Made by a program: the position numbers and the translations under genes. 64,000 nt of DNA, from NCBI RefSeq assembly GCF_042680125.1, contig NZ_JBHTNY010000020.1; one strand, written 5' to 3'. The stretch comes from Robinsoniella peoriensis. Its GTDB lineage: Bacteria; Bacillota; Clostridia; Lachnospirales; Lachnospiraceae. Shown piece after piece: positions 44,113-52,772 of this stretch; position 1 is the stretch's first letter; every line of letters starts with the position of its first letter. Below the pieces are notes generated by a model, which made no database searches, was not told the origin of the DNA, and saw only the letters and a list, made by a program, of their open reading frames with translations.

Positions 44113-45948
44113 CTACATATTTCGGAAGCGCTGGTACCTTTGACTGGCAAATTCCTCTATCTGTAATTTATTCTGGTCTTCCAGAAATCTGCAGATATTT
44201 TTCTTCATATAAACTGCTATTTCTGCTATATTTTCCACCATAGCTGGTTCCCGCTCCGGTATAATAAGCTCAATAATGCCAAGATCCTTCAGGTCTTCTG
44301 CTGTTATTTTCATAATTTCAGAGGCTTCTTTTGCACGTTTTCCGTCTTTCCACAGAATTGATGCAAAACCTTCCGGTGACAAAACCGAATAAGTGGCATT
44401 TTCCATCATCCACACTTCATTTGCTACCGCTAATCCAAGAGCACCTCCGCTCCCGCCTTCCCCGATCATGATACTCAGAACCGGAGTCTTTAAGGCCGAC
44501 ATCTCAAGCAGGTTACGGGCAATTGCTTCACCCTGTCCCCGCTCTTCTGCTTCAATTCCGCAGGCTGCTCCAGGCGTGTCTACAAAATTGATAATGGGAC
44601 GGTGAAATTTCTCAGCCTGCTTCATCAGGCGAAGTGCTTTACGATAACCTTCCGGAGATACCATTCCAAAGTTCCGGGTAATATTGTCCTTTGTATTTTT
44701 CCCCTTTTGCTGACCGATCACCGTTACCGGCTGTCCGTTCAGGTAAGCAATACCGCCAACTACTGCGCCGTCATCCCTAAAACTTCTGTCCCCATGTAAT
44801 TCGGTAAAATGTTCAAAGATCGCTTCAATATAATCCAGACTGGTTGGACGTTCTGCCATCCTGGAGATCTGAACTTTTTCCCAGGCCGATTTTTTATACC
44901 CATCACCAAATGATTCACCAGCAGACATATCCGTATCAAATTCAGATCCTTCGGAAACCGCTTTGCCAACGGAAGATAGAATGGTGTCGGGAGAGTCAGA
45001 AGCACCATATAAAAGTGTGCCAAGTTCTCCAGTTGTTTTTTCAAAAGAGGCATAGCCTTTTCTGCTCTCATGCATGTCAATGAGCATCGCTAAACGCAGT
45101 TTAAGATCGCTTCGTTCCACTATACCGTCTATAATACCTTTTTCCACCAGGAACTCTGCTCTTTGGAATCCCTCCGGAAGTTTCTGCCCGATGGTTTGTG
45201 CAATTACCCTTGGACCTGCAAATCCGATCAGGGCTCCCGGCTCGGCAAGGATGATATCTCCTAACATTGCAAAACTGGCAGTTACACCTCCTGTTGTGGG
45301 ATCTGTCAGAACTGGAATATAAAGAAGTCCGGCATCGGAATGGCGTTTAATAGCAGCCGAAGTTTTCGCCATCTGCATCAGAGAAACAATTCCTTCCTGC
45401 ATTCTGGCACCGCCGGAGCAGCAAAATAAGATAACAGGTAATTTTTCGTCAATTGCCTGTTCAAATGCGCGGGTTATTTTCTCCCCTACTACATATCCCA
45501 TGCTGCTCATTAAAAAACGTGCATCACAGACACCAACTACGGCATCTTTCCCATAGATCTTGCCTTTGCCGATTGTAACTGCCTCGTGCAGATGTGTTTT
45601 CTCCCTTTGTGCTTCCAATTTTTCCTCATATCCCGGATAATCCAGGGGATTGCGCTGTGGCAGATCAGTATACCATGATTCATAAGTACCATGGTCCAGA
45701 ACCATACGCAGTCTGGTCTTCGTCTTAATCCGAAAATAACCGCCGCATTTTGGACATACATAATGATTATCTACTACATCTTGCTTATACAGCAATTTAC
45801 CGCATTTTGGACATTTTACCCAAAGCCCCTCCGGTACGCAGGGTGCTGCATCTTCTTCTACAGAAGGTTTTTCTTCCTTCTTAGGTTCATCCAAACGTCC
45901 GATTGGAATGTAGGAAGTTTTTTTAAACATATCCTTAAGCTTCGACAT
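44113..45948 (-). CDS. accDA: acetyl-CoA carboxylase carboxyltransferase, AccD-AccA fusion
   Basis: 611 residues joining the two carboxyltransferase subunits. The AccD part (about 1-300) starts with a zinc ribbon (Cys46, Cys49, Cys65, Cys68) and the crotonase-like core; the AccA part (about 345-611) carries FTELHGDRSFRDDGAVVGG, GQQKGKNTKDNITRNFGM and GEGGSGGALGLAVAN. Together they transfer CO2 from carboxybiotin to acetyl-CoA to give malonyl-CoA. In Escherichia coli and Bacillus these are separate genes. A single uninterrupted frame supports the fusion. AAGGAGAG precedes the ATG. Confidence 0.95.
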   Translation of the reverse strand: MSKLKDMFKKTSYIPIGRLDEPKKEEKPSVEEDAAPCVPEGLWVKCPKCGKLLYKQDVVDNHYVCPKCGGYFRIKTKTRLRMVLDHGTYESWYTDLPQRNPLDYPGYEEKLEAQREKTHLHEAVTIGKGKIYGKDAVVGVCDARFLMSSMGYVVGEKITRAFEQAIDEKLPVILFCCSGGARMQEGIVSLMQMAKTSAAIKRHSDAGLLYIPVLTDPTTGGVTASFAMLGDIILAEPGALIGFAGPRVIAQTIGQKLPEGFQRAEFLVEKGIIDGIVERSDLKLRLAMLIDMHESRKGYASFEKTTGELGTLLYGASDSPDTILSSVGKAVSEGSEFDTDMSAGESFGDGYKKSAWEKVQISRMAERPTSLDYIEAIFEHFTELHGDRSFRDDGAVVGGIAYLNGQPVTVIGQQKGKNTKDNITRNFGMVSPEGYRKALRLMKQAEKFHRPIINFVDTPGAACGIEAEERGQGEAIARNLLEMSALKTPVLSIMIGEGGSGGALGLAVANEVWMMENATYSVLSPEGFASILWKDGKRAKEASEIMKITAEDLKDLGIIELIIPEREPAMVENIAEIAVYMKKNICRFLEDQNKLQIEEFASQRYQRFRNM

Positions 45949-45974
45949 TTTATACTCTCCTTAATTTCTAACAG

Positions 45975-45989
45975 GATCACAGGCATGTT
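45975..45989. repeat. partial copy of the interspersed repeat upstream of accDA
   Basis: Reads AACATGCCTGTGATC in the mRNA, sharing CATGCCTGYGA with the sequence upstream of fabG and GCCTGYGAT with those before nmo and fabD. It does not form a full palindrome. Confidence 0.3.
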
Positions 45990-46035
45990 GTTTGAAATTC
46001 ATTGCATCAATCTGTACGCTTCCAACCGGTTTCTT

Positions 46036-47373
46036 TTAGAAATGTTCTTCTATGAAATCGGTTGTGAAATCGCCTGCCTGAAAATCTTCATTATTCAGTA
46101 TTTCATACTGAAAATCTACATTTGTTGTGACGCCGTCCAGAACCAGCTCACCTAAAGTACTTCTCATTTTATCAATTGCAGAAGCTCTCGTTTTGTCATG
46201 CACAATTACTTTTGCAATCATAGAGTCATAATAGGGTGGAATTTCATATCCGCTGTATACGGCAGTATCAATTCTTACCCCATATCCACCCGGCAGATGT
46301 ACTTCATTTATCTTTCCGGGACAGGGCATAAAATTCTTAGCCGGATTCTCCGCATTAATTCTGCATTCAATGGCATGACCGGTTAAGGTAATGTCTTCCT
46401 GTTTCACACTGAGTGGAAGTCCTGCTGCAATATAGATCTGCTCTTTGATTAAATCTACCCCGGAAACCATTTCGGTTACCGGATGTTCCACCTGAATACG
46501 GGTGTTCATTTCCATAAAATAATAATTTTTATTTTTATCTAAAAGGAATTCTATCGTTCCTGCATTTTCATATGAAGCTGCTCTTGCAGCATGAATGGCG
46601 GTATCGCCCATGGCTTTTCGCAATTTCGGTGTAAGAACGGCACTTGGAGATTCCTCAATTACTTTTTGATGATGTCTCTGAATAGAGCAGTCTCGTTCAC
46701 CCAGCTGTACCACATTGCCAAATTTATCTGCAATGATCTGGAATTCGATGTGCTTCGGGTTTTGCACGTATTTTTCAATATACATGGTATCATCACCGAA
46801 TCCTCTCACCGATTCCATCTGTGCGGTCTGGAAATTCTCCGTGAAATCTTCTGCAGATTCTGATATTCGCATCCCTTTTCCGCCGCCGCCGGAGGAAGCT
46901 TTGATCATAACCGGATAACCAATTTCTCCTGCTATCCGTTTGCCTTCCTCTGCTGTATAGACCGGTTCTTTGGTACCGGGAACAACCGGTATGCCCGCTT
47001 TCATCATGGTGGCACGGGCTTCTGATTTATTTCCCATACGGTTAATGACCTCCGCACTGGGACCGATAAACGTAATATTGCATTTCTGACACATTTCCAC
47101 AAATTTACTGTTCTCTGACAGAAAACCAAAGCCAGGATGAATTGCATCTGCTTTTGCTGCTATCGTAGCACTTAAAATGCGTTCCATGTTTAAATAACTT
47201 TCCAGTGAAGATGCCGGTCCGATGCAGATTGCTTCGTCTGCCAGCTGTGTATGAAGGGCTTCCCGGTCTGCCTCTGAATAAACGGCTGCCGTTTTAATTC
47301 CAAGTTCCCGGCATGCCCGAATAATACGAACTGCGATCTCTCCTCTGTTAGCAATTAATATTTTCTGAAACAT
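46036..47373 (-). CDS. accC: biotin carboxylase subunit of acetyl-CoA carboxylase
   Basis: 445 residues, ATP-grasp enzyme that carboxylates the biotin on AccB using bicarbonate and ATP. Seen: ANRGEIAVRIIRACRELGI, the glycine-rich ATP loop KASSGGGGKGMR, HIEFQIIAD, and FMEMNTRIQVEHPVTE with catalytic Glu and Arg. Length is normal. Starts after TAGGAGATCAT, eight bases beyond the fabZ stop. Part of the fab operon. Confidence 0.97.
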   Translation of the reverse strand: MFQKILIANRGEIAVRIIRACRELGIKTAAVYSEADREALHTQLADEAICIGPASSLESYLNMERILSATIAAKADAIHPGFGFLSENSKFVEMCQKCNITFIGPSAEVINRMGNKSEARATMMKAGIPVVPGTKEPVYTAEEGKRIAGEIGYPVMIKASSGGGGKGMRISESAEDFTENFQTAQMESVRGFGDDTMYIEKYVQNPKHIEFQIIADKFGNVVQLGERDCSIQRHHQKVIEESPSAVLTPKLRKAMGDTAIHAARAASYENAGTIEFLLDKNKNYYFMEMNTRIQVEHPVTEMVSGVDLIKEQIYIAAGLPLSVKQEDITLTGHAIECRINAENPAKNFMPCPGKINEVHLPGGYGVRIDTAVYSGYEIPPYYDSMIAKVIVHDKTRASAIDKMRSTLGELVLDGVTTNVDFQYEILNNEDFQAGDFTTDFIEEHF

Positions 47374-47381
47374 ATGATCTC

Positions 47382-47807
47382 CTATCCGATTGCAAAAGTC
47401 AATTCCGCTATGGCTACTACTTTACCGTCTACGGTCGCAGTTGCTTTTCCCACACCGATTGGACCTTTTACTTTAATCATTTCTACTTCCAGCATTAATA
47501 CATCGCCAGGCAATACTTTTCCTTTGAATTTGGCAGAATTGATTGCTCCAAAATAAGCAACCTTGCCTTTATTCTCCGGTACACTTAAGATGATCACCGC
47601 TCCTACCTGAGCCAGTGCTTCAATGGTTAACACGCCCGGCATAACCGGTTCCTGCGGGAAATGTCCAGCAAAAAACGGCTCATTGTAGCTTACGCACTTT
47701 TTACCTACTGCACGTTTCCCGGGTTCTAATTCTTCAATAGTATCTATTAATAAAAACGGCTGTCTATGTGGAATGATCTCCATAATTTCTTTCGTTGATA
47801 ATGCCAT
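47382..47807 (-). CDS. fabZ: 3-hydroxyacyl-ACP dehydratase
   Basis: 141 residues, hot-dog fold. It removes water from 3-hydroxyacyl-ACP in the elongation cycle. The catalytic His49 is in FFAGHFPQEPVMPGV and the acidic partner Glu63 in LTIEALAQ. N-terminal EIMEIIPHRQPFLLID is the family hallmark. AGGAGGTACGATT precedes the ATG. It lies between accB and accC. Confidence 0.97.
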   Translation of the reverse strand: MALSTKEIMEIIPHRQPFLLIDTIEELEPGKRAVGKKCVSYNEPFFAGHFPQEPVMPGVLTIEALAQVGAVIILSVPENKGKVAYFGAINSAKFKGKVLPGDVLMLEVEMIKVKGPIGVGKATATVDGKVVAIAELTFAIG

Positions 47808-47838
47808 AATCGTACCTCCTGATTGGTGTGAAGTTTTA

Positions 47839-48291
47839 TTATTTAATTACAAACAACGGCTGACCGTATTCCACCATCTGCTCATTCTCTATGAGAATCG
47901 CTTCCACCACACCGTCAAATTCGCTTTCAATTTCATTCATCAGTTTCATTGCTTCTATAATACCGAGGGTCTGCCCTTTTTTTACCACATCTCCAACTTT
48001 AACAAATGCCGGATTTTCGGGAGAAGCCGCATTGTAGAAAGTTCCCACTAACGGAGCTTTTACAGTATTTCCATCAGGTACAGAAGCGCCATCCATGGTT
48101 TGCGAAGCAGCAGTCACAGGATTCTGTACAGACGACTGCTGTGTCAGCATTCCTTCTGAAACGCTTGTTACGATCACATCTTTTTGTTTCCGCTTCATGG
48201 AGATTTTAACATCTCCATTGTCAATGGAAAAATCGGTGAGATCGGTAGACGCTACTTTATCGATTAAAGTCAATAAATTTTCAAATTCCAT
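47839..48291 (-). CDS. accB: biotin carboxyl carrier protein of acetyl-CoA carboxylase
   Basis: 150 residues. A variable N-terminal part and a Gln/Ser/Thr-rich linker (about 43-75) precede the C-terminal biotinyl domain with the biotinylated Lys116 in the motif EAMKLMNEI. It swings carboxybiotin between AccC and AccDA. It starts four bases after fabF behind GAGAGGAG. Confidence 0.95.
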   Translation of the reverse strand: MEFENLLTLIDKVASTDLTDFSIDNGDVKISMKRKQKDVIVTSVSEGMLTQQSSVQNPVTAASQTMDGASVPDGNTVKAPLVGTFYNAASPENPAFVKVGDVVKKGQTLGIIEAMKLMNEIESEFDGVVEAILIENEQMVEYGQPLFVIK

Positions 48292-48295
48292 GTGA

Positions 48296-49534
48296 TTACT
48301 CCTCTCTATATTTCTTCACTAAAATACTGGAGTTGTGTCCGCCAAAGCCAAGTGAATTGCTGATTGCATATTCCAGCGGCTCTTCGATTGCTTTTCCTGC
48401 AACATAATTTAAATCCAGTTCTTCATCCGGTACTTTATAACCTACCGTAGGATGAATATAACCTTCTTCTATTTCTTTGATGCAAGTGATAAATTCAATG
48501 GATCCGGCTGCACCTAACATATGTCCCGTAATAGATTTTGTTGAGTTAACGCGGATATTATAAGCGTGATCACCAAAGGCTTTTTTAATGGCTCTGGTCT
48601 CAAATAAGTCATTATGATGTGTGCTGGTACCGTGTGCATTGATATAAGTAATATCTTCGGGTTTTAGTCCTGCTTCTTTTACTGCATTTAACATCGCTCT
48701 TGCAGCGCCTTCCCCATCTTCTGCCGGAGAAGTAATATGATAAGCATCGCTGGTTGCGCCATAGCCGCCAAGTTCGGCATAAATGCGGGCACCGCGTTTC
48801 TTCGCATGTTCCAGTTCTTCCAGAACAACCACAGCAGCTCCTTCTGCCATAATGAAACCGCTTCGTTCTTTGTCAAACGGAATGGAACATCTCTGTGGAT
48901 CTGTTGCACCGGAAAGAGCAGTCAATGCTGCAAATCCGCTGACACCGATGGGACAGATAGAAGCTTCCGTACCTCCTGCAACCATTACATCTGCATCTCC
49001 GAACTGAATTGTACGGAACGCTTCACCGATGGAGTGCGTACCCGTTGCACAGGCAGTTACCACATTAATACTTTTCCCTTTCAAACCAAACTGGATAGAA
49101 ACATTACCGGCTGCCATATTGGAAATCATAAGCGGTACCAAGAGCGGATTTACACGGCTGGGACCTTTTTCTACCAGCCTGGTGTGTTCTCTTTCTGCTG
49201 CCTGAAGACTGCCGATTCCGGAACCCACGGAGCATCCTACCATATAAGGATCTTCTTTTGACATATCTAATCCCGAATCTTCGATTGCTTCTTTTGATGC
49301 AGCAACTGCATACTGGGAAAATAATTCCATGCGCTTAGCTGCTTTAAAGTCCATAAAATCTTTTGCAACAAAATCTTTGATCTCTGCTGCCAGTTTTGCC
49401 CGATACTCCGTACAGTCAAATCTGGTAATCGGAGCAAATCCTGTTCTTTCCTTTTTTACACTATCCCAAAAGCTCTCTACATTTAAACCTACCGGTGTAA
49501 TTGCGCCCATTCCTGTTACTACTACTCTTCTCAT
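48296..49534 (-). CDS. fabF: beta-ketoacyl-ACP synthase II
   Basis: 412 residues, condensing enzyme for chain elongation. Catalytic Cys162 in NVVTACATGTHSIG, with the two histidines in INAHGTSTHHND and KSITGHMLGAAGS, and the C-terminal SNSLGFGGHN. The ATG at 49534 (MRRVVVTGMG) follows GGAGGTAGCAGC; nine upstream open codons are not used. In the absence of a local fabH it is the only condensing enzyme in the window. Confidence 0.97.
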   Translation of the reverse strand: MRRVVVTGMGAITPVGLNVESFWDSVKKERTGFAPITRFDCTEYRAKLAAEIKDFVAKDFMDFKAAKRMELFSQYAVAASKEAIEDSGLDMSKEDPYMVGCSVGSGIGSLQAAEREHTRLVEKGPSRVNPLLVPLMISNMAAGNVSIQFGLKGKSINVVTACATGTHSIGEAFRTIQFGDADVMVAGGTEASICPIGVSGFAALTALSGATDPQRCSIPFDKERSGFIMAEGAAVVVLEELEHAKKRGARIYAELGGYGATSDAYHITSPAEDGEGAARAMLNAVKEAGLKPEDITYINAHGTSTHHNDLFETRAIKKAFGDHAYNIRVNSTKSITGHMLGAAGSIEFITCIKEIEEGYIHPTVGYKVPDEELDLNYVAGKAIEEPLEYAISNSLGFGGHNSSILVKKYREE

Positions 49535-49573
49535 GCTGCTACCTCCGTTATATCTGCTCATTTGCAGGTGATT

Positions 49574-50314
49574 TTAAATTGCCATACCGCCGTCTACACT
49601 GATTACCTGACCTGTAATATAATCTGCTCGGTCAGAAGCCAGAAAGGCTGCCATTTCTGCCACATCTTCTACTTTTCCAAATCGTTTCAACGGGATCTGG
49701 GCAATGGCTTGTTCTTTTATAGCATCGGATAATACGTCGCTCATCTCAGTAGCAATAAATCCTGGTGCGATTGCATTTACAGTAATGCCTCTGCTCGCCA
49801 GTTCCCTGGCCATTGCTTTTGTAAGCCCGATAATGCCTGCTTTGGAAGCAGAATAATTTGCCTGACCCATATTTCCAAGTACACCGGATACCGATGCGAT
49901 ATTGATGATTTTACCGCTTCTCTGTTTTAACATTTGTCTGGATAAATGGCGGATTGTGTTAAATGACCCTTTCAGATTTATATCGATTACGGAATCAAAG
50001 TCCGCTTCATTCATTTTCACGATTAGATTATCTTTGGTAATTCCGGCGTTGTTCACTAAAATATCGATGTGCTGGTATTCTGCAATCAGCGCTTTCATCA
50101 TTTTTTCTGTGCTTTCATAATCAGCCACATTACATTGGAAGGATACCGCATTGCCTCCGTTTTCTTTAATCTGTGCAACTACTTCTTCCGCTTTATCCTT
50201 GGAACCATTATAGTTTATAACCACGAATGCACCTTCTGCAGCAAGTTTCAATGCAATTGCTTTCCCGATTCCTCTGGATGATCCGGTTACTAATGCTACT
50301 TTATTTTCTAACAT
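49574..50314 (-). CDS. fabG: 3-oxoacyl-ACP reductase
   Basis: 246 residues, short-chain dehydrogenase. NADPH-binding TGSSRGIGKAIA near the N-terminus, NNAGIT, catalytic Ser141, Tyr154 and Lys158 (YSASKAG), and the C-terminal VDGGMAI. It reduces 3-oxoacyl-ACP in each elongation round. AAAGGAG precedes the ATG. The 90-bp gap to fabD holds a degenerate copy of the interspersed palindrome and a GGTACATG direct repeat. Confidence 0.97.
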   Translation of the reverse strand: MLENKVALVTGSSRGIGKAIALKLAAEGAFVVINYNGSKDKAEEVVAQIKENGGNAVSFQCNVADYESTEKMMKALIAEYQHIDILVNNAGITKDNLIVKMNEADFDSVIDINLKGSFNTIRHLSRQMLKQRSGKIINIASVSGVLGNMGQANYSASKAGIIGLTKAMARELASRGITVNAIAPGFIATEMSDVLSDAIKEQAIAQIPLKRFGKVEDVAEMAAFLASDRADYITGQVISVDGGMAI

Positions 50315-50380
50315 ATATACTCCTTTATAATTAAACCTGCGGGTTCTTTACTTATGGTACATGCTTTTTTGGTACATGTC

Positions 50381-50397
50381 ATTTCGCAGGCATGTTC
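50381..50397. repeat. partial copy of the interspersed repeat upstream of fabG
   Basis: In mRNA it reads AACATGCCTGCGAAATG, followed by two GGTACATG-like repeats (reverse strand) 16 bases apart. Related to the repeat before nmo, fabD, xth and accDA, but without a full palindrome. Confidence 0.3.
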
Positions 50398-50404
50398 TGC
50401 ATCT

Positions 50405-51328
50405 TTACATTGACAAAGCGGATAATACTTTTTCTATATCTTCTACTTTCTCAACATTTAATGCTGTCATATCACGGTTGATTTTGCGTAAAAATCCGCT
50501 GAGGGTTTTGCCCGGTCCGATTTCAATAAAGGTGTCTACACCTTCTGCAATCATATTTTCAACGCTTTGCTGCCACTGTACAGATGAATAGATCTGCTTT
50601 TGCAGTAAATCCTTTACCTGATTCTTATCTGTTACGTATTCTGCGGTTACATTGGAAACGTAAGGGATTTTCACCTCATGAATTTCTACTTCATCTAATA
50701 CTTTACCAAGCTTACTGCCGGCATCTGTCAACATAGCAGAGTGAAATGGTCCGCTTACCTTCAGGGGAACAATTCTTCTTGCACCGGCTTCTTTAAGTGT
50801 CTCACAGGCTTTCTGCACTGCTGCTTCTTCGCCTGTGATTGCAATCTGTCCCGGACAATTATAATTTGCCACACTGACAATACCATCTGTTTTTTCACAG
50901 ACCTCTGCAATTTTTTCTCCATCCATGCCGATAACCGCCGCCATTGCGCCGCCGGACGGAACTGCTTCCTGCATAAAGATACCTCTCTGACGAACTACCT
51001 TAAATGCATCTTCCAGGGTTAATACACTGGAAGCAGCTAATGCACCATATTCTCCAAGGCTCAATCCTGCGTTTACACAAGACTTCAATCCTTTTTCTTC
51101 CAGAACTTTTAAGATCGCTGCCGATACAGCCAGCATACATACCTGGGTATATTCTGTTATATTTAATTTATCATTTTCTTCAAAACAAAGCGCAGGTATA
51201 TCCAGTCCGGTTACTCCGGATGCCAGATCAAAGATCTCTTTGCAGGATTCATACTGCTCATAAAAATCCTTACCCATGCCTATGTACTGGGCACCCTGTC
51301 CCGGGAACACAAATGCTATTTTTTTCAT
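50405..51328 (-). CDS. fabD: malonyl-CoA:ACP transacylase
   Basis: 307 residues. Transfers malonyl groups from CoA to ACP. Seen: FVFPGQGAQYIGMG at the N-terminus, the nucleophile Ser90 in AGLSLGEYGAL, and the catalytic His in VSGPFHSAML. The ATG overlaps the fabK stop by four bases (ATGA), so translation is coupled. GGAGG lies within the end of fabK. Confidence 0.97.
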   Translation of the reverse strand: MKKIAFVFPGQGAQYIGMGKDFYEQYESCKEIFDLASGVTGLDIPALCFEENDKLNITEYTQVCMLAVSAAILKVLEEKGLKSCVNAGLSLGEYGALAASSVLTLEDAFKVVRQRGIFMQEAVPSGGAMAAVIGMDGEKIAEVCEKTDGIVSVANYNCPGQIAITGEEAAVQKACETLKEAGARRIVPLKVSGPFHSAMLTDAGSKLGKVLDEVEIHEVKIPYVSNVTAEYVTDKNQVKDLLQKQIYSSVQWQQSVENMIAEGVDTFIEIGPGKTLSGFLRKINRDMTALNVEKVEDIEKVLSALSM

Positions 51329-52284
51329 ACTTTACCTCCATGTATATCACAGGCCTGTCTATTAGTATTTAATAACTTCCCGGCTTCTGTCATTATTTCC
51401 TCTATCATTTCCAAGCAGCTTTGTTCCTTCTTTATCAAGCCGGCGATCTGGCCTGCCATCACAGTTCCAGTGATTACATCACCTTCCATTACTGCACTTC
51501 GCAGAGATCCCAGAGTTAAATATTCCAGCTCTTCAAAGGAAGCTCCTGATTTTTCCAATTTCACGTATTCTCTTGTCATTTTATTCCTCAGGGAACGGAC
51601 CGGATGTCCTGTTGTGGTCCCTGTAACTTCTGAATCAATATCTTTTGCTTTTATGACCCTGTCTTTATAATTTTGATGAACAATGGACTCTTTTGCCACT
51701 ACAAAACGGGTACCTATCTGCACAGCCTCAGCTCCAAGCATCATAGCTGCTGCAAATCCTCTTCCATCACCGATTCCTCCGGCTGCTATCACGGGAATAT
51801 CTACCGCATCCACTACCTGGGGAACCAGCGTCATCGTTGTCTGTGATCCAATATGTCCGCCGGATTCCATACCTTCGGCTATGACTGCATCTGCGCCGTA
51901 TTTTGCCATTCTTCTTGCCAGGGCTACCGAAGCAACTACAGGAATTACTTTAATGCCTGCCGCTTTCCACAGTTCCATGTACTTTTCCGGATTACCCGCT
52001 CCGGTGGTTACTGCCTTAACACCTTCTTCGGCAACAACCTTAGCCACTTCATCTGCATGAGGACTTAAAAGCATTATATTGACCCCAAATGGTTTATCTG
52101 TCAGTTCTTTTGCTTTACGAATTTCTTCCCGTACCACTTCTGCCGGAGCGCTTGCCGCTCCGATCAGGCCAAAACCTCCTGCATTTGAAACTGCAGCAGC
52201 AAGATGATGCTCAGCTACCCATGCCATACCGCCCTGGATAATGGGATATTCGATTCCTAAAAGTTCGGTTACTCTTGTCGTCAT
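51325..52284 (-). CDS. fabK: enoyl-ACP reductase, FMN type
   Basis: 319 residues, FMN-dependent enoyl-ACP reductase that completes each elongation cycle and replaces FabI in many Firmicutes. Motifs: LGIEYPIIQGGMAWVAEHHLAAAVSNAGGFG, GVNIMLLSP, IAEGMESGGHIG and IAAGGIGDGRGFAAAMMLGAEAVQIGTRF. The ATG at 52284 follows GGAGGTCCAAT. A hairpin at 52317-52341 separates it from acpP and may reduce read-through. It overlaps fabD by four bases. Confidence 0.95.
   Translation of the reverse strand: MTTRVTELLGIEYPIIQGGMAWVAEHHLAAAVSNAGGFGLIGAASAPAEVVREEIRKAKELTDKPFGVNIMLLSPHADEVAKVVAEEGVKAVTTGAGNPEKYMELWKAAGIKVIPVVASVALARRMAKYGADAVIAEGMESGGHIGSQTTMTLVPQVVDAVDIPVIAAGGIGDGRGFAAAMMLGAEAVQIGTRFVVAKESIVHQNYKDRVIKAKDIDSEVTGTTTGHPVRSLRNKMTREYVKLEKSGASFEELEYLTLGSLRSAVMEGDVITGTVMAGQIAGLIKKEQSCLEMIEEIMTEAGKLLNTNRQACDIHGGKV
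51341..51358. repeat. copy of the interspersed repeat upstream of fabD
   Basis: Centred on the palindrome ACAGGCCTGT (51349-51358). In mRNA it reads GGCCTGTGATATACATGGAGG-like sequence ending at the fabD ribosome site. It lies inside the last codons of fabK, so it is both coding and part of the repeat series. Confidence 0.5.
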
Positions 52285-52316
52285 ATTGGACCTCCATTCA
52301 AAACGAAACATATAGT

Positions 52317-52341
52317 AAAGCCGACGGATCCCGCCGACTTT
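52317..52341 (-). promoter_or_regulatory. attenuator-like hairpin between acpP and fabK
   Basis: In the mRNA AAAGTCGGCGG and CCGTCGGCTTT form an 11-bp stem with two G-U pairs and a 3-base loop, followed by only a few T. It could act as a partial terminator or 3' stabiliser, giving more acpP than downstream message, in line with the high demand for ACP. Confidence 0.55.
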
Positions 52342-52394
52342 TATTCTGTAGTATGACTGTCAGGTACAGCGTTTTGCTGCGCTGGCCACTTTAC

Positions 52395-52628
52395 TTATTC
52401 TTCTACACCTTTTGCTTTTAAGTAATCAAGAACTTTTCCAACCGTAGTCAGTTCTTCCAGGTCTTCTGCAGGGATTTCAACAGAATACTCATCTTCCAAA
52501 GCCATTACCAGCTCAAACAAATCTAAAGAATCAGCTCCCAGATCTTCCTTGAATGAAGTCTCTAATGTAATATTCTCAGTTTCACAATTTAATTGCTCAG
52601 CGATAATGTCTTTCATTTTTTCTAACAT
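52395..52628 (-). CDS. acpP: acyl carrier protein
   Basis: 77 residues, acidic four-helix protein. Ser34 in GADSLDLFELVMALEDEY takes the 4'-phosphopantetheine arm on which acyl chains grow. First gene of the fab operon, with its own strong promoter. AAAGGAG lies seven bases before the ATG. fabH, often found just upstream in Clostridia, is not here; the giant prepilin gene is. Confidence 0.97.
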   Translation of the reverse strand: MLEKMKDIIAEQLNCETENITLETSFKEDLGADSLDLFELVMALEDEYSVEIPAEDLEELTTVGKVLDYLKAKGVEE

Positions 52629-52667
52629 GGTTTTTTCTCCTTTTAATTCAGAAATTAAGTTTTATTC

Positions 52668-52689
52668 ATCAAATATTTTGATATTCAAA
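52668..52689. promoter_or_regulatory. candidate FabT-type operator
   Basis: Two overlapping palindromes, TTTGATATTCAAA (52677-52689) and ATCAAATATTTTGAT (52668-52682), cover the predicted transcription start of the acpP operon. The first matches the TTTGA-N3-TCAAA form known for FabT, a MarR-type repressor of fatty acid synthesis. No regulator gene is in the window. Confidence 0.65.
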
Positions 52690-52717
52690 GTATATAAGAG
52701 CAGGTGTGTTTTGTCAA
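52689..52717 (-). promoter_or_regulatory. promoter of the fab operon
   Basis: Minus-strand TTGACA (52712-52717), a 17-bp spacer and TATACT (52689-52694), about 65 bases before the acpP start codon. Confidence 0.9.
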
Positions 52718-52772
52718 GAAATATTTTGTGAATTTATTTTGAACTACAAAATAAAAAGAATGTTTTTTTACA

